Of a stretch of 64,000 nucleotides of DNA, positions 47,291-58,729 are shown piece by piece. A program made the translations under genes and the position numbers. The notes under the pieces were generated by a model. It was not told the DNA's origin, did no database searches, and worked only from the letters and a program-made list of their open reading frames with translations. How positions within the stretch are numbered: position 1 is the stretch's first letter; each line of letters begins with the position of its first letter. The stretch is from the NCBI GenBank assembly GCA_014871385.1, contig CM026427.1, forward strand, positions 18,584,048-18,648,047. Reading direction: 5' to 3'. This DNA comes from Ceratodon purpureus. Lineage: Eukaryota; Streptophyta; Bryopsida; Pseudoditrichales; Ditrichaceae.

Positions 47291-48150
47291 TACAAAAAAA
47301 ACTATATCTATGCTTTGTGTGATTATTCAAAAACAACCATAAAACTAGGAAATAAAAAAATTATTAAATTGTTACAACAACATGCTCTTAAAATATAAAC
47401 TATCCAAACGTGCATATATTTTGAATGCATGCAATAAAATAATAAAATAAAACTAATGAGTCAAGGGTTTAAAACATACATCATTCAAAACTTCAAAGGT
47501 GCTTGACTTACAAATCTCCTTTGAAACCACAAGTGATATCCACTCCAATTTATGTCCACAAAAATGTTTAGGTCCTCTCATTTCATTGGAAGGCAATTTC
47601 AAGTTGCAATTATTCCTTTAAATGGATGTGGGTTCAGAAGGATGATTGCACAATAAGGCCAAAAAGCCCCATTCATCCACATGTCAAGGTAACCACGGGA
47701 CCACGGGTTCGAACCATGGGTGATCAACTTGGATTGTGATGGATGAGATACCGAAGGAACCATTCACGACATTTATCCGGCAAGGTACCAGTGTGGGGGT
47801 CAATTCACCCTGGCCGTTCTCTTCCCCTCACCCGGCACCGGCATACCCTCTTTCCCTCCCCACTAACCCTGCCATCCCGCCTGTCATCTCTCACATACTA
47901 ATCAATTCTCCGTCACCAGTTCAAAACCCTCAACTGATAGTAACCTCCACTGAGGCCGAGACGAAGCTCATTGGTTGAAGCAAGATCGATCAAATAAATT
48001 AAAAATTGAGGATGTTAAATTAAAGATTGAGGGTGTTATCCTCCTTAATTTGAAATTCGGATGACAACTTATCCTTCATTCCAAAACAGTTAAGATGAGC
48101 AATGTGATGCCCACTGTTAATGCAGACCAACAGATACTTCTTTCTGTGCA
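47291..48150. other. No gene; pyrimidine-rich repeat copy 2 inside
   Basis: 47795-47945 is the second copy of the repeat at 43260-43410. The rest is AT-rich without features. Confidence 0.45.
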
Positions 48151-50381
48151 GGAAATTTGAGCAGGAACGCGTTTTCAGGTTCGGTCTTGTCATCATTCGG
48201 ATTCAATGGGACGTTGAATACAACTCCTTCAGTGGTGGATCTTTCTCACAATCAGTTGACAGCCGCTCTCGATTCCTGGAGCAGGTCGCAGCTAGGCACA
48301 CTTCAGGAGCTGTAAGTGTCTAACCTACTTTTCAGAATCACATTCTATTAAGCAGGTACCCTGATTATGTGTGTCATATTTACTTCACTATTTATAAATT
48401 TAGCAGTATCGAACCTAATAATCACCAGGTTCAATATGTCATCATAATTGTACCGAGTGTGGGCAAAATTCGACTCTAGAAAGTTATGTGGCGACATGTT
48501 GGGTGTATATGCCTTCGCATGTAACCGTTTCATAAGCTGACGATATCAATGTCGCAGGTACCTTGACTCTAATCTTATCACTGGGACACTTTGATATCGG
48601 TGAGCTGTATTCCCGAGGCTTGCTAAGGACGAAACCTACAAGTTCATCAGGGTTGCTGAGAGTTCTGTCCGTGATGAACAATACTGTTGATAAGGTTGTC
48701 TACGATGGGAGAATATCGAAGAAGTCACCGCAGTTTTCAGGTAAGAATTTAGATGTGCTTGGTGGGGAACATTTGAGGTTATTCCTGACAAGCCAAACAA
48801 GGAGACGATTCGGCTCTTTGGCATGATCACTGGTAGTCAGAGTGCAACAAAAGCTTTACCTGGAGTGGCTATGGACAATATTGTGAGTTAGAAAAAATGT
48901 AGCATACTTCACCAAGTCATGATCATATACCCTTGTGCAGATTAGGAGGCAATCCTTACTGCAATGTTCCAGATACCAATGATGGAACGAGATGTTTTTG
49001 CAAACAGATTTGCTTCAACTCGGGTATTTCATTACGATGACTAAATTCCTGAAGTTCGAAAAAGAAGATTTCCATCTTTTTTCGGAATGATCGTACTGAT
49101 AAGGCAATCGTCTTGTTTCAGTTCCGATGGGCGACGATAACAAGCGCATGGTCTTGATAATCGCGGTAGTTTCGACCGGAACATCACTCCTGGTCATTTT
49201 GATCAGCCTGGCAGCTCCAATGCTTAGAAACAGAAGATACAAGCGGTATCCCCAGCTACAGGTTTAGGGGAGTAAGATTTAGTCTGCAATATTGATCCCG
49301 ATTTGTCAAATTCTGTCTGCATGATGTTAACGACTCTGGTTTATTACCTACTCAATTCAAGAACCTAGTCAGGTTGTAAACTGTTTTTGTATTTACAGCA
49401 TGTGCCCGATTTTGACAACTCGTGTAATTTGTTTGGAGGAATTTTACTTGAGTGTCTAAATTGTGCAGAGTTCGAAGAGTTTGAGATGAAGCCCACAATA
49501 TTTCCCTACAACCAGCTTCGAACTGCCACACGAGACTTCCATCCTGATATGAAGTTGGGCCAAGGAGCCTATGGAGCAGTCTACAAGGTAAATTTTTTTT
49601 GACGTCCATATGCAACTTAAAACAGAGCCTGAGTTCATACTAAATCCTGCAAGAAACTCCATCGCATGGATTTGTTATGGCGGTGGGTTTTCAGGCTTGA
49701 GAGCTACATAGGGTGGGTAACTTGATGGACTCGGTCGACTCAACAATGAGCTTACAGGAAGAAGGGAAGCAGGAAGTACAACGCATGATCAACATAGCTC
49801 TTCCGAGCATCCAAAATGTGGCAGAGGAGCGGCCGACTATGGAGCGGGTGGTGTCCATGTTGCAAGGCGACAGTGGATCGGAGGCATTGGTGCTGAAGCC
49901 AGGAAACGAAGAATACTTGGACACTATGAGGTTGCGCGCTGACGTTGGCATGTCTAGTACAACTGGTCTTGCTACCGTCGCTGGAGATTTGGAGGAATCG
50001 GCTTCGCTTATGAATTCATCGAGGCGGGGTGCATCGTGGCGTTCTCACGATGGTTTCTTGTTCCCTACTGCTACACTCGAGCTCAGTGATGTATCTTGCT
50101 GCCTAAACAGCGATGCATATTACATGCTCAGAGCTTACAAGTTGGAACAATCTTCTGCAGGCCAGAATGTAAACCAGGACAAGCAGAGTCCTGATGGCAA
50201 ATTCGTGACGTGTCCATCCAATAATCACACTGTTAAATTTCATCCAATAATATCATCCATGTCATCTTCGTATACGACAAATTGCAACGTTACACGCGTC
50301 GGTTCGCCCCGAGGCTTTGGAAGATCTGCGGCACTGAATTATTGTGTATTGCTGATTATTGAGTTCCTTGAGTCAGAATGA
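48150..50381 (+). pseudogene. LRR receptor-like kinase lacking its kinase core
   Basis: Segments follow the order of a plant LRR receptor kinase of subfamily VIII type. About 48166-48311 holds repeats (PSVVDLSHNQLTAALDS ... LGTLQEL), spliced to 48558 (YLDSNLITGTL, then a frame break). 48943-49017 reads LGGNPYCNVPDTNDGTRCFC, the cysteine pair after the repeats. About 49127-49265 is a transmembrane helix (MVLIIAVVSTGTSLLVILIS). 49468-49588 reads PTIFPYNQLRTATRDFHPDM, then KLGQGAYGAVYK, the start of the kinase. The next recognisable residues, at 49713, are already the end of the C-lobe (NIALPSIQNVAEERPTMERV, then VSMLQGDSGSEALVLKPG). The ~200 residues with the catalytic Lys, HRD and DFG motifs are gone. 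An open C-terminal tail runs to 50381. Confidence 0.8.
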
Positions 50382-51693
50382 TGAAACTTTCATATTGTAA
50401 TGACATTCAATTGATGAATGTCAAAATGATGTCTGAATGACATTGTTTTTATTATTATTAGAACGACACAGACATGACATCAAGTAAGATTACATGGATC
50501 CGTGTCATATTAGCAAAATATTTGAGTCATAATGATAATATTCTCACACTGGGAGGGCATAAAAATAACAGTTCTCAGTATGGTGTCATTTTTACACCAA
50601 TATGGATGATTTTAGAATGACATAATTTTGACATGAAATGGATGTCTAAGCGGTTTGTGTCAAAGTAACATAATAAACACAATATTGTATGTATAAATGA
50701 ATAAGAAGTGCATGCCAAAATAACAATTGGTAAAATGATAAATGTTTTATGTCGCAGTGACACAATCAACCCAGTGAACTTACTCGGGAACGATATACGG
50801 ATGTGTTTTGGTCGTAAAGGACCCTTGATACTTGACGATGTTCATATGATTCGGATTCTGGTCACAAAGAGGTAAAGAACACAATTCTTTCACTAGTAGA
50901 AACAAGGGACAACTACACCGAGGATTTACACCAAACTCAGCCTTTGGTGTTCATTTAATTTCGGCAGGACTGTGTGATTGGTGGAAGATAATTTTTGGTG
51001 TAATCAGAAGTGGCACAGTGCATGCGCCAATCTATTTCTGATGGGTCCATAGCCACCGCGATATTCGACCAATGGAAACTGATGTTGGACTGCGGCTTCA
51101 CCGGAGACTGTGCATGTTACCTGTCCCACCATTAATTGGGGTTTTACTCGGTACTGTTGCGGTTTCCACTTTCACATGTCGTGCTGGCAGCGACCATTTC
51201 ACATCCATCATCCCCGTTACAACGGCTTTCACCACCTACGTAAAGTAAAACCTGGGAACCTAGATTTCTCAGTAACATTTGTAATCATTATCGGTACTGG
51301 AGTTCAGGGTTCAAGTGAGTCCCCGGGTATTACAAGGTTATCAATTGTTCGTGTGTCAATACGGTGACGTCGTCATGCTACTGAACAAGCAACGTAATCC
51401 ACAACTGATACTAAGTGTTTATCAGATGCATTTCATTCTCCGCTTCAGTTCGTGTTCGAGGAATTCCAGATAACAAAAACGATATGTCTCTTGCAACAAA
51501 ACTGAATTCAAGCAAGACAGGTGCATAGTAACATTAAGAAGATTCGACAAACTATAAAACCCCGAAAAAAAATGTTTGATTTCCGAAATCTTCTCTTCAG
51601 ATATACTGCGACTACGTGTAAATCCACTTGACACACTTGGTTCTTCGAAACCTTCTCAAACGACTAAGGGAGCTGCGTAAGAACACTGAACAA
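50382..51693. other. No gene; hairpin and CACTA-like end
   Basis: 50401-50423 is a perfect 9-bp hairpin (TGACATTCA / TGAATGTCA), and TGACAT-like words recur to about 50770. CACTAGTAGAAACAAGGG at 50891 resembles a CACTA transposon terminus, but no matching opposite end was found. Confidence 0.35.
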
Positions 51694-53166
51694 CTACTGA
51701 GTTCCAAGCACTTCAGTAAGCGATTTCAGCTGGCCGAGAGTCGTTTCCACTTCAGTTCGTTTCTCTCTGAAAACACCCAGCGCGTAAGTCAGATCTTCGG
51801 TCACCTTCTCCACACGTTCGGTTTGTCTTTTCTGCTTGAATTCCCATGCTTGGAGTCGGGAATGTGCTTGAGCAGCATTATCCAGCCACGAAACGACAAG
51901 CTCGTCGCAAAGTTTTATAAATTTCTTCATTGCCTTCTTCTCTTCGGTCGTCGACTGCGCTCCATCATCCCACACTGCTGCGTCCATAACATCACGGGCA
52001 CGACGGAAACTTGCTGCGGCCCGAACATGAGCGTCTGATTTCTCTCTCACCTTCCGCTCTATAAATTTCAGCTTCTCTCGTTCCGCTGCTAGATGTTTTC
52101 GAACGTTGGCTACTGTCTTCCCTGCACTGGCAACAACATTCTGTAGGCGAAATCTCTCGTGCTCCACAGTACCCGTCAAGCTCCCGCGTAAGTGCATGAG
52201 GGCGGATAATGCAGCCCCGTCAACTGTCTCTTGTCGGGCCCTTGTGCCTCGCCCCTGCTTGTACCCTCTCCATTCATTCGGCCGATGTTATGTCCTTCCG
52301 TGTTTGTTTCTGATCAGCTGCGAAGTCGACGACCTCTTCTGCTAATACTTGATCAACAGCTGCAGTATGTATTCGGGGAGCGGGATTCTCCTGAGGTGAG
52401 TCGGATGTGTTGCAGGCTTGAGCCAATGGAGCGGGAACATCGTCCAGGTCTTCTGATTGGGTAAAATGAGGGGCTGCTGTGGCATGCGCTGCAATTCGTA
52501 AAGATAAAAACAGAGATTACCATCTTCACATCTAACCATGAACATCATTAAAATTCAAAACCTCCAGGTGTGAAGATGGGGAGCACAATTGTGAACTCTA
52601 AATTACTCTACTGCTTCTATTGACGAACTCGGAATGGACTTAGCAGCAAATACCGCACGGTTAAAATAATGGGAGGGAACGTACATGCATAATGCTATGA
52701 AATCGGGTGTTACAAGAACTCACCGAAATATTTGCCCTCGGCCTGACAACGTTGAGCTCAGGCAATGGCTCCGTCAGTGACTCATACTGCGGAAGTATCC
52801 GAGGAACAATTGAGTGAGACTGATGGGGGTGTGTGGAACGGTAGGCAAATTCCGCCCAATTGACCTGCTCCCCCATTGCCTCTGCCAGCAAACCCGGGAG
52901 AAATGGAATGATAATACGCCACCAGTAGGCCATGGACGCTGCATCACTCGACGATGAAGCTCCACCACGTACTCCCCATATTCGGGCATTCCGTGGTCGG
53001 TGAATGTGTAACCACGCCCGGAAGGAGGGCCCCAGAACTCCGCCAATTCCTGTTTACTGGGCATGCACTCTGTGGCCGTCAGTGTTGGAGTCAGCCCCCA
53101 GTTGTGGAGCCGCATGTACATAACAAACCATGGAACCGAGCACGCTTCTACCGTGGACATCGAATA
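51694..53166 (-). pseudogene. Orphan coiled-coil family, copy C (frameshifted)
   Basis: Third family member, on the minus strand. Exon 1, 53166-52724, follows a TTTTGCAG acceptor and reads MSTVEACSVPWFVMYMRLHN, EFWGPPSGRGYTFTDHGMPE and SFHFSR. One base is then missing near 52898, and the frame continues as GLLAEAMGEQVNWAEFAYRS, RILPQYESL and VVRPRANIS to a TCG|GTGAG donor. Exon 2 starts after GCAG at 52488. Its first ~200 bases are open in shifting frames, with a TAA near 52285. The coiled coil, 52197-51694, is then clean: VVASAGKTVANVRKHLAAER, RAAASFRRARDVMDAAV, WEFKQKRQTERVEKVTEDLT. It is clearly more diverged than A and B are from each other. Confidence 0.7.
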
Positions 53167-53169
53167 CTG

Positions 53170-55100
53170 CAAAAGAAATCAAACACCGACGTCAGAAGTA
53201 CGGCAGTACTACAAAGTTAAGAGCATATCCTGTGCATAAGACAGGGCTGCTTGTTACTAATTGAGCAGCTAAAAGCCATGACTAACAAGGAAGCCCGGTT
53301 CTTACATGAAAGCGGGACCGAAGCTCACCAGGTAATCTGAAACCAAATGGAATGATCGTCAATACCGATTGTGTTTACTGCCTAACACTGGAGAAGAGGA
53401 GAGGGTGATTGAGGACTCGACGATCGTGAAAATAATGGCATTCCATTCACGAGGGAGATGGACTTCAAGAACAATGTTTACACCGGGAGGACTAGAATGC
53501 GCATCCAATACTGTATGAACCAACGAGAACTCCCTCAGCCCTTGCCCCTACATCGACAGTTCTACGACACTAACTGAAATCAGGTGACGAAACAAGCACA
53601 GCCGGCCATGAGATGGAACACATGTTTCCCCTGGAAATCACGCACAAGCAGAAGCGGAGATGGCACAAATGAGTGAGGAGGAGGAGAGTGAAACTCATAA
53701 GTATGGCCATGGATGGACATGGCTGGTGTTCGGGTGGATGGCGGCCATGATTTGATGATGGCGGCCATGATTTGATGATGCAGTCCCTTAAGTAATTATC
53801 AAGTATACGAGAGTCCAATCCAGAGTAATATGGGAAATCTTGAGCAGTAATATCCACGGATTTTGTAACTATCAAATTTGCTGGCCTCCCACGATGTCAA
53901 ATCAGAGTCACGAGTGATTCACTAATTCAGTAACTAGTAAGTGCCAAAAAAAAAAAAAAAAAAAAAAAAAAACTGATTTCCTAACTAAGCTATCACTAAA
54001 ACGAAAACTGCAGACTTGTGATATTAGTCCATTCCGTTGTGTTAATAAAGCAGGCCTCAGATGACGAGTTCCACGGCCAATTACGGTGCATGATTACTGC
54101 TACACAAGTAGAAATGTATCTTCCTGTACGAATCTGAACATACATTGGGCATCAGACACAGACAGTGGAACTATCGAAGAGATGAATTTCACTTACAAAT
54201 TCATGCATGTGTCCACATTGATTCGTGCTTCAAACAATCAGGAAGTCCACGGTTACCGGGGTGAGAAGTCGTATACTGTAATTACGACATAGTTCTAAGG
54301 AGATGCACGTTGCTGAACCGCATAGAGTCATGACACTCATGATATGAAAAACGCGCAATACTTGTCGAAGTAATTGGAAATGGTTCAAGTAAAATTCGAC
54401 CAGGGAGATGAACTGTATGGAATTTGGGAAGCGCATATACCTTGGCAATTCTGCATACGAGTAATACTCAGTTAAAGAGATCGGGACTAATTCAAGGAAG
54501 TAATATTGCATCAGCGTTAGACGTACTGGAGCACATGTTCAAGATAGAGGTCTTATTACAGACATAATTTTGAAAAAATAGGTGATCTCTAACTCAGCAA
54601 GTATATTGCCCACATTGACTGAGTGCCAATGTGAATTAAGATTGAGAGGACACTGCAGTACAGTGATGCTCCCCGGGCATGGGCCATTACAAGCTCTCCA
54701 AAACTGGGTCGAGGAATTTCATCACGCATTATGATATTTCAACATTTCAATACGAAAAGCTAGAATCACCCAATAAAAGTCAGAGGGAAAATGCTCACGT
54801 CAGAGGGATTTGCACAAGCTCGGGAAGGATGTGTGGAAGTACTGATGGGGTCCTCACCACTGTTCAGAAGAAAGTTCAGGGGTGAGTAGAGCCATAACTA
54901 GTGAGAGAGGTGAAATACAGCTACATTATAAAAATCTGATGTTACCACAATACGATCATCTTATTCGGAAAGATCATTGCTCGTATTATCCGAAGCAGTC
55001 TAGTGTGGGAAATTCAGATTTTATCCGACAACAGCAAGGGAAATATTTCAACGGATCAATGATAAAATGGTTGCACTGAATTCATTGCATACTGAGTCAC
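53170..55100. other. No gene seen
   Basis: Includes a 20-bp unit GATGGCGGCCATGATTTGAT twice in tandem (about 53738-53777) and a ~25-base A tract at 53947-53971. Frames near 54086-54511 and 54679-55079 lack domains. Confidence 0.45.
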
Positions 55101-55104
55101 CTTA

Positions 55105-58100
55105 GGATCTGCTTCAAGCCATCCAGAGCAGTGCTTGACGTATCATCATCTTCCAACGCACGAAGAAGTGCAGGGACAATCTCATCAACCGCTTGCATTG
55201 CAGCGCTCTGTTATCGCCGACAAGAAACAACAAATGAATGACTGAAAGGTAGACCGCTGCGGGATTTCAATACTAGCGCTTATGTGTTTCGCCTAAGAAA
55301 CAGATATGATATTCCTAGGCAGAAACGACTTGAAAATAAGAAGCAGGTCATGTAAGGCATGGTGGCAGAAACATGTGGTAAATTTATGGGGATGTTGATA
55401 TTTGGAAAGGTATCATTGGAATACAGATACAAGTTACGCAGAGAAAAGCGACCCAAGGATCTCAAAAACGGCTCTGCTTCAGAGAAATATTACCTTGAAC
55501 AATGTGCTGAATGCTACGCCTCCTGCCTCACGGACTACCAGTTCTCTGCACGATACAAAGCACAAACTCCATCAGTCTCACGACTATTGAATGCATGACA
55601 ATCTCCATCGAGTTCGCCTCATTTAACCACAGTTAGTTCCACTGTTTGCAAGAGGGGACCCAAGTAATCTTGACGAACCTGCACATAGTGCTCCACGGGT
55701 AGTTGGTATTGGTTCCCCCATATATGACACTATCTGGTGCTTGCCAGCACTTCCCATCACTTCGCTGAGCCCATGCAAACACCCTGCATTCAACAAAATG
55801 GTCAGGAAAGACAAAGACACGGGCAAGTTGCAATTGTTGTCAACTGCCAGATTTGTTGTTGCTTACTCCAAAAGGAATACCTGTCTTGTACTTGGAATTG
55901 GGTCTTCAAGACCATTGCCAGGATGGGAATTGCAGACGGAAGCACCCTCCATCCTAGTTTTCGAACGAGCTCACCAAGCGACCGTCCGGCAACCTGCAAC
56001 AGTAGAAAACAATATGAAATAAATGTCAATAACCTCAAAAAAAAAAAAAAAAAAAAAAAAGAAAAAAAGAAAAAAACAAACAAAGATGGGAAACTAATAA
56101 ATCTTGATCACAAATGATAAGAATAGTGCTTCAGTCCAGTAAGCAATAGCCTACCTGTCGACGTTCGGATTGACGTCGAGGCATGGGAGTCAATCAAAGT
56201 CCTCATGAACACTGGCATGACTTCCTTCAATGTGTTCGTGTGTTTGGCAACCACGGTCTTCCAAACATGTAGTGATGCCTGCGAGTCAGAACACAGCACA
56301 TATCATTTCGATGTGAGGACTTTGCAAAGCGAGAACACGGCATATTCAAACAAATTAGGACGTGACTTGCGAAGCAACGGGAATTTTAATCGACCATGGC
56401 AGATCCAGTAGACCTGTACCTGTCGAACAGCGAGGCTAACATCTGACCCTAAACCATGTAGACTGCAGCCAAAACCTCATTACGGCGCTCCAACACCTAA
56501 AATGTTCACAATGGCTCTGACGTGTGCCTCTGTGCTAGCACTCTCATCACCACTACCCCCATCGATCACCACCTCACCAGACGTTCCTGCCACCTATACA
56601 CAGAAAAAAAGATGAAGCACTTGAGTAATTTAACAGGCGTATTGGAATAGAACGCATTCGACCTGATCCAGAACAGCGATCACGCCAATATCCGATGTGT
56701 ATCAAAATTAAATGGTGCGCAGACCTTACAAAGCAAGTCACCCAATAGTGCCACATGGGCTTTGCCGAATACGCCAGTCGTCATTAAATATTCCTTCCTC
56801 CACAGCAGGGAGCAAGAGTGGAAGCGAACTGTCGGAGGACCAAGCCCAGGACACACAAACAGTGATCAGGAGGATGAGGGTAACACGACCAAAGTGATGA
56901 GGAGGATCAAGCACTCATCAAATATGGCTCTCTGTTTTTCCTGGCCCATTACGTCAAATAAGCAGATAACGACGGTCTTAAACAGACACGAGAATCAAAT
57001 CTTGCGATGTTGCATAGTGCTCCACAAGAACGTGCCCAGCACTTAAAGCCGCATCCCGTACAGATCCATCTTCATCGGCCAGGCCTGGCATTTCGACATG
57101 TACGATGTCAGTTAGTGAACTAGTGAAAAGAGGAAAAGGAAATCTCACACGAAACTAGGTACTATACATATTGCTCTCAGAAATCGAGTTACGAGCCATT
57201 TAACACAGAATTTAAAAGATTCGAATGTCGGTGCACATCTCTGAACCAACCTCCGCATCGTTCATAAATATAGAGTGGAAACATCAAATCACGGAATTGT
57301 TCGTCGACTGCCAATGAACATCCCCGTGGATATGCAAGATGATCCTGGGTGGATCAACCCACCATCAAGAATAGCTGGCAGCACTCTCTGTAGGTACTTT
57401 TGGAAAAACTGGGCCAAGAGCCACAGGCAGATACCTTGGGTGAAAACGGCTAAAACAATGTTAACCGTGGGATCCTTGGACGTTTGATCGCGACAAATCG
57501 CATCAGCACTTGTGCATGAAGCCCAAAAACTCACCTTGAAAAGTGTGAGACAGCCCTCTCTAACTGCAGGTCGCTGGTGTGAACAGTTCGTGATTATGTC
57601 CGGGAGAAGTGACTCGAACTAGTCGGTGCCCGTAGCTCCGAGAACCTGCAAGACAGAGATATCCGAAGCACTGAGCAATGGAAACTTTTTTCACATGATC
57701 GCGCACTGATGGTCAGCAGTGCGAACGAGTGACTGAGACATCACTATGCCAGACGGGACTCAGCAAGTATCTGGCATTTCAGAAAAAAACTCAGTCAAGT
57801 AAGCATGTTGACCGCATCGTGGTAGCAGTGATATCAAACATACCTCACTCGATCCTTGAGCAGCTCCAGATCTCTCTCACACTGCTGGTTTCCGACTTCA
57901 ATGTTTGCATGAGCCAAGGCACCAAGTCCTCGGAGTTCTCATCCCCCGTGCCTTTTTATCGGTGAGCCCGGAGCTCATGAGGAAACAGTGCGCACTCCTG
58001 GGATAGGATCAACAAGAACCTATTCACACAAAAATGCTTCGTCGACATTGAGTGCGGTGTTTAAGAAAACATCGTTCTAAAGTGAGGAGCAATTCTCAAT

Positions 58101-58726
58101 GACAGCATGCTATGTCAATATGGGTGTCAGATAAGACCAACCTTTTTTCCACCTCGGGAAGTAGCAAACCAAGGTATGGAAGCGTATCTTTATGCTCAGA
58201 TACAAGTGAGCTCATATTGCCAACAATTTGAGCAGCCCCCTTCTTTTCTTTTTCCCTTTTTTTTTTTTTTGTGTGTGTGTCTGCACTCCTCTCCCTCGGA
58301 CCGCGACGGACGATTGGCACGAGCAATGCCAATGACATAGCATCCACTGAGTCCACGAACGTGGTCTGTAATGAAACACTCGGATCAGTGGAAGACATGT
58401 GACATCTGGGTGCAATTGTTGAAGCACCGAAGCAGACGATACACGATTAACGGGCGATCTCAAAAAACCAGCACTCCACCTACATAGTTTCCTGACAGCC
58501 AAAATCAAGTCTGTAAGGTATACAATTAATGTGTCAAAACTCTACAACAGTCTTCCATTGGCGTAAGAAGAGCAAATCTTGACCCTAAACCCTAGACCTA
58601 GGTTTGAAGAGTTACCTGCGAAAGAAGGTCGAGAGATGTTTTTGTGTGCTCATTCGGGTCCGCAATGGAGATCGGTGAGGTAGGCACCAGAGCAGCTATC
58701 TCAGGGTCCCTGGTAACGCTTCCAAC
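55105..58726 (-). pseudogene. GCN1: GCN1/ILITYHIA HEAT-repeat protein, decayed middle part
   Basis: About a dozen minus-strand exon pieces follow GCN1, the ribosome-associated activator of the GCN2 kinase (ILITYHIA in Arabidopsis). In order: 58726-58616 (DPEIAALVPTSPISIADPNE), 58365 to about 58137 (FVDSVDAMSLALLVPIVRRG ... AAQIVGNMSSLVSEHKD), about 57950 (SEDLVPWLMQTLKSETSSVR), 57640 (LLPDIITNCSHQRPAVREGC), 57410 (FFQKYLQRVLPAILDG), 57100 (DEDGSVRDAALSAGHVLVEH), 56810 (LPAVEEGIFNDDWRIRQS), 56590 (EASTEAHVRAIV-like tail, RRNEVLAAVYMV), 56290 (ASLHVWKTVVAKHTNTLKEV), 55995 (VAGRSLGELVRKLGWRVLPS), 55795 (GLSEVMGSAGKHQIVSYM) and 55205 (MQAVDEIVPALLRALEDDDT). The first junction is clean. Most later exons carry a stop or single-base shift, for example at 57620, 57870, 56740 and 56445. 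A poly-Lys insertion (KKKKREKEKK) comes from a T tract at 58259. The N- and C-terminal parts are absent. Confidence 0.85.
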
Positions 58727-58729
58727 CTG

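Noticed and set aside
47700-47730. tRNA-like T-loop (GGGTTCGAACC)
   Set aside because: No acceptor, D or anticodon arms can be drawn around it; likely chance.
50891-50908. CACTA transposon
   Set aside because: Only one terminus-like word (CACTAGTAGAAACAAGGG) is present, with no inverted partner, 3-bp duplication or TNP gene.
53947-53971. Poly-A tract as a retrogene tail
   Set aside because: No intronless gene copy precedes it; nearby gene fragments all keep introns.
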